From the NCBI RefSeq assembly GCF_023973825.1, contig NC_090124.1:646001-710000 (forward strand): 64,000 nucleotides of DNA. The letters run 5' to 3'. Position numbers and translations under genes: made by a program. Shown here one piece after another: positions 60,865-64,000 of this stretch. Source of the stretch: Plasmodium brasilianum. Its lineage: Eukaryota > Apicomplexa > Aconoidasida > Haemosporida > Plasmodiidae. The notes beneath the pieces are model-generated. The model was not told where the DNA came from and ran no database searches. It was given only the letters and a program-made list of their open reading frames with translations. Each line of letters starts with the position of its first letter. Position 1 is the stretch's first letter.

Positions 60865-63582
60865 TCAAAGTAGCTCTGTTTTATACTTCTTGCTTAAAAG
60901 GTTTGGAGAGGTACTACTTGAAGAACAGTCATTTGTAGGTGTTTCGTGTAACCTTTTTTTGGTAGATTTTGTAACGCTTAATTTTTCTACAGACTTATCA
61001 CTAGACTTGAAGAAGTCCCTTATATCTCTATCCTTTTTATTTTGATTTGTACTATCAAATGGTTTATATTCAGATGATCTTCTTCTAACCTTGGGGGTAT
61101 TAACTAATGAAGTTGGATATGATTTATTTGTATCATTTGTTAAATCTAACATAAACTTATCAAATTTATTTACTTCCTTTACATTTAGGGAATCCTCCAT
61201 ACCATTTAGTGCAGTAGTTAAAGTATTCCATTTTCTGTTAATAATTTTCCATACAATTTCATCAATAGTATTTTGTGCAATTAGATAATGAATATTCACA
61301 TTTTCATGAGATGTACCTATTCTATGTGCTCGATCTTCTGCTTGTATAATTTGACCAGGTACCCAATACAACTCACCAAATACTACAGTATTAGCTGCTG
61401 TTAAATTTAAACCTATTCCACATGCGGTTAGAGATAATAATGCGATTTTCACATTTTCATCATTTTGAAAACTTTTAATATAAATTTCTCTTTTTTCTAT
61501 TGGTGTTAATCCATCCACTCGTATGAATATGGTTTTTTTTTCCTTTAAAAATTGATCTATTTCATCCATTACTAGTTTATGATGACAAAATAGTAAAAAT
61601 TTAATATCAGCATCAATTAAATAGGAAATATATTCTTTTATTGCTTTAACTTTAGCATATCCAGTCATCTTAAACAAATGAGATATGGATATATTTTCAT
61701 CATCTGCACCATTACCCGAATTGGAATTGTTTAAGTTTGATAGATGTATATCATCAAAATCATCTATATTGATATTTTTCTTTGTTTCTAATTTTTTGTA
61801 GTAATTTAAAATTTCTCCTAATTCTTTGGGTGGTATTTCTACAGGAATTTTGGACCTTAATTTTTCAGGTAATTCTTTTAATACATCTTTTTTTAATCTT
61901 CGTATCATAATTGTATTGGTTAAAAATAAATGTAATTCTTCAGTATGTTTACATCCCACATATTCAATTTTCCTCGTATATATATTTTTGTCTTTAAAAC
62001 AATATCTTTCACAAAACTCATTATAATTAAACAGGTTTGGAATTATACTTGACACCTGTTCATACAACTCAGAGGGTTTGTTTAATGCAGGAGTACCTGA
62101 CAATAAAACACACCTTTTAGCATTTTTTATAATAGGTGTTATTGCTTTTGTTCTTTTCGAAAAAGAATTTTTCAAATAATGAGATTCATCACAAACTATG
62201 CAGTTATACTTGTTTTGATATTTATCATTTTTCGTTATTAATTCATATGAAATTATGATCATCTTACAATGACGTGGTATTTCAGCTTTTCCACTTTTAA
62301 CAACACATATATGTTCTTCATGTATTAAATGAGATAGCCATCTTAAAGCTTGATCTTTCCATTGAAATCGGATAGAAGAGGGACATACGACAATAAATGG
62401 CCATTCTTTATGATAGAAAGCCATCAAAGCTAATGCCTGCAATGTTTTTCCTAACCCCATTTCATCACCTATTAATACTCTTCCATTTTTTTTTAATCCA
62501 AAATAAACACCTTCTCTTTGAAAATTTTTTAATTCTACATTTAACTTTTCACCTATTAACACATCTAATTTGTCATAATGTTCTTTTGTATATGCACATA
62601 AAGTATTCGTTAATATATTTGCAGTAATTTCTGATATTTTTTTAGGTTCTGAAAATTTAGAATAATTTTTAAAACATTTTAGTAAAAAATTAGGAATAGT
62701 CTGTACACCCCCTAATATGGTACACTTTTCTTTCAAATTATTTAAAACGTATTCATATTTATCTGATTCAAATGTAATACAAGAGTTATTATTCACTTTT
62801 TTTATAGTAGGATTAAATTCAGATAAAATTTTAAAGAGTTCTTTTGAAACAAAATTTTTAAAATTTATAAATTTTCTATTACTATTATTATCTTTTTGTA
62901 CAATTTTAAAGCTGTCACCACTAAATATTTCAAATGCAACTACTATATCTAATTCTACTTTCTCTTCTTTCTGATTATAAAGATCATTTATTTCTTTCAT
63001 TATGTTCTGCTCATAATTTCTATATTCGCTGCTGTTCATCTTGCCTACAATCTTTTCCCCCTCACTGCACCCATTAACACCACTGAGATTACTATTACTG
63101 CCATTATTCCTACTGATTCTATTCCTATTATCATTCCCATTATTGTTTTCATTACTCTTACAATTACTGTTACTGTTACTATTACCATTAATGTTATGGT
63201 TAATGATATGATTATTCTTACCGTTACTCTTACTACGACTGCTACAATTATTGTTGTAGTTTCCATTCCTGCTTTTATCAGCGGAGGAGATGTATTTACA
63301 ACCCGCCCTTTCGTAGTAGTTACTACAGTTAGTATTATTTTCATGCGTATTATTATTGCTTGAATGTTGCTCACTGTTAAGATTAATATCAATCATATTA
63401 TCAGTTTCATTACTTTCCCCTTCTCTTTGTAGTATATAGTTTTTAAATTGAATTAATGAACCAGTAGGTTTATCTAGATTTTTAACCCATGTAACATATG
63501 ACTTGTGTTTTTCAAAAACTTCTTGAAAAGTCTTTCCATTATATTTTCCAAAATTAAAAACCTCCATTTTGTTAATACACAA
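60865..63582 (-). CDS. SNF2-family annealing helicase, SMARCAL1/ZRANB3 type
   Basis: A replication-fork remodelling ATPase that rewinds RPA-coated DNA. 905 aa, intact single exon. In order: a short FGKYNGKTFQEVFEKHKSYV module near the start, of the kind found at the C-terminus of exonuclease-X-like proteins; an Asn/Ser-rich linker (to about 200); a HARP-type domain (about 210-300, VVAFEIFSGDSFKI...GVQTIPNFL); the SNF2 motor with Walker A GDEMGLGKT (372-380), DESH (465-468), LSGTPAL (494-500); and a helicase-C lobe (LLFCHH to QAEDRAHRIGT, about 663-756). The basic tail has DIRDFF, a near-PIP box. Start is ATG at 63582, with an alternative Met five codons in (MEVFNFG). The HARP domain points to SMARCAL1; the tail motif is more like ZRANB3. 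Confidence 0.92.
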   Translation of the reverse strand: MCINKMEVFNFGKYNGKTFQEVFEKHKSYVTWVKNLDKPTGSLIQFKNYILQREGESNETDNMIDINLNSEQHSSNNNTHENNTNCSNYYERAGCKYISSADKSRNGNYNNNCSSRSKSNGKNNHIINHNINGNSNSNSNCKSNENNNGNDNRNRISRNNGSNSNLSGVNGCSEGEKIVGKMNSSEYRNYEQNIMKEINDLYNQKEEKVELDIVVAFEIFSGDSFKIVQKDNNSNRKFINFKNFVSKELFKILSEFNPTIKKVNNNSCITFESDKYEYVLNNLKEKCTILGGVQTIPNFLLKCFKNYSKFSEPKKISEITANILTNTLCAYTKEHYDKLDVLIGEKLNVELKNFQREGVYFGLKKNGRVLIGDEMGLGKTLQALALMAFYHKEWPFIVVCPSSIRFQWKDQALRWLSHLIHEEHICVVKSGKAEIPRHCKMIIISYELITKNDKYQNKYNCIVCDESHYLKNSFSKRTKAITPIIKNAKRCVLLSGTPALNKPSELYEQVSSIIPNLFNYNEFCERYCFKDKNIYTRKIEYVGCKHTEELHLFLTNTIMIRRLKKDVLKELPEKLRSKIPVEIPPKELGEILNYYKKLETKKNINIDDFDDIHLSNLNNSNSGNGADDENISISHLFKMTGYAKVKAIKEYISYLIDADIKFLLFCHHKLVMDEIDQFLKEKKTIFIRVDGLTPIEKREIYIKSFQNDENVKIALLSLTACGIGLNLTAANTVVFGELYWVPGQIIQAEDRAHRIGTSHENVNIHYLIAQNTIDEIVWKIINRKWNTLTTALNGMEDSLNVKEVNKFDKFMLDLTNDTNKSYPTSLVNTPKVRRRSSEYKPFDSTNQNKKDRDIRDFFKSSDKSVEKLSVTKSTKKRLHETPTNDCSSSSTSPNLLSKKYKTELL

Positions 63583-64000
63583 TTTTTTAATGCATTTATG
63601 CCCCTTCAGATGTTATGTTAAATGGATTTATATAAGGACATTTAACGCACTTCCAAATAAGAGATATTTACTCCTTTTTACGTTTAACTTATTTTGATTT
63701 ACTCCTTTATTTATTTCGCTTCTTATTCAGTTTGTTCCTTCTTATACTGTGCGCTTTTTTTATATTTTGTAACGATAATACTCACGCATATACATGTATA
63801 TATGTATATACGTGTATATACGTATATGCGTGTATATATATATTATATGAATAAATATATTGTGCATATAATTTATTTTTTACGCATGTTTTCTCTTCTA
63901 TTTTTGGGAGGTTATGCATACGCGCAAAATATTTTTCCATGTATATCTTTTACATAGCTTTTAAAATTAAGTGCATTCCTTAATATTATGTTACACGTTT
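63583..64000. other. Upstream region of the helicase gene, window edge
   Basis: AT-rich with TATACGTG-type repeats at 63790-63845. I see no gene before the window ends. Confidence 0.55.

Noticed and set aside
1..64000. tRNA or rRNA genes
   Set aside because: No GTTCRANNC T-arm with a matching acceptor stem and no rRNA-like conserved stretch seen on either strand.
1..64000. CRISPR arrays, transposons, integrated virus or horizontally acquired islands
   Set aside because: Repeats are simple tandem arrays without spacers. No transposase, integrase, reverse transcriptase or inverted termini, and codon use is uniform.

Overview
This window is nuclear DNA from a malaria parasite (genus Plasmodium). 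It is strongly A+T-rich, roughly three quarters or more by eye. Intergenic DNA is full of poly(A), poly(T), (TA)n and tetranucleotide runs. Introns are short and AT-rich with GT...AG ends. Proteins carry Asn/Asp/Lys/Glu-rich insertions, and an apicomplexan rhomboid protease is present. Base composition looks milder than P. falciparum, so a species outside the Laverania (for example a P. malariae- or P. ovale-like parasite) is my guess; a genome search would settle it. From memory, the order CCT-delta, P5C reductase, patatin-like phospholipase, rhomboid resembles a stretch of P. falciparum chromosome 13. Nothing looks mobile, viral, subtelomeric or CRISPR-like; this is a chromosome-core housekeeping region.

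Layout. 1-4152: 3' part of a large unrecognised gene (+). 5423-8387: DRG1 GTPase, 15 exons (+). 8939-9394: ribosomal protein S13/uS15 (-). 9395-14658: a 5.3 kb gene-poor divergent region with two small islands of higher GC. 14659-15108: REEP/TB2/HVA22 ER-shaping protein (+). 16516-19585: triple CCCH zinc-finger protein (-), broken twice at homopolymers. 21969-23834: ZPR1 (-). 24691-25768: three-exon small membrane protein, perhaps SNARE-like (-). 27060-27436: weak candidate exons (+). 27651-28670: rhomboid protease, probably ROM7 (+). 29443-34229: large unrecognised protein (-), broken once at a homopolymer. 35472-37757: UTP3/SAS10 (+). 39106-45593: PNPLA8-type patatin phospholipase (+), broken once. 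46147-47894: pyrroline-5-carboxylate reductase, 6 exons (-). 49618-52128: chaperonin CCT4, 3 exons (-). 53424-58179: UTP21/WDR36, 4 exons (+). 58340-58882: candidate two-exon small gene (+). 59198-59899: mitochondrial ribosomal protein mL53-like, 3 exons (-). 60865-63582: SMARCAL1/ZRANB3-class annealing helicase (-).

Functional theme. Several genes serve ribosome production or translation: UTP3 and UTP21 (small-subunit processome), uS15, DRG1, and mL53 in the mitochondrion. The others handle proline synthesis, protein folding, ER shape, lipid turnover, RNA binding, proteolysis and replication-fork repair. I see no operon-like system; genes are individually promoted and lie on both strands.

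Main observation. Three long genes are interrupted at four poly(A) coding runs of 13-16 nt. All four breaks have the same sign: one extra A, or a -1 ribosomal slip, restores the frame each time. Coding A runs of 12 or fewer that I checked read straight through. Homopolymer undercounting in the assembly is the likeliest cause, but -1 slippage gives the same pattern and is worth excluding.
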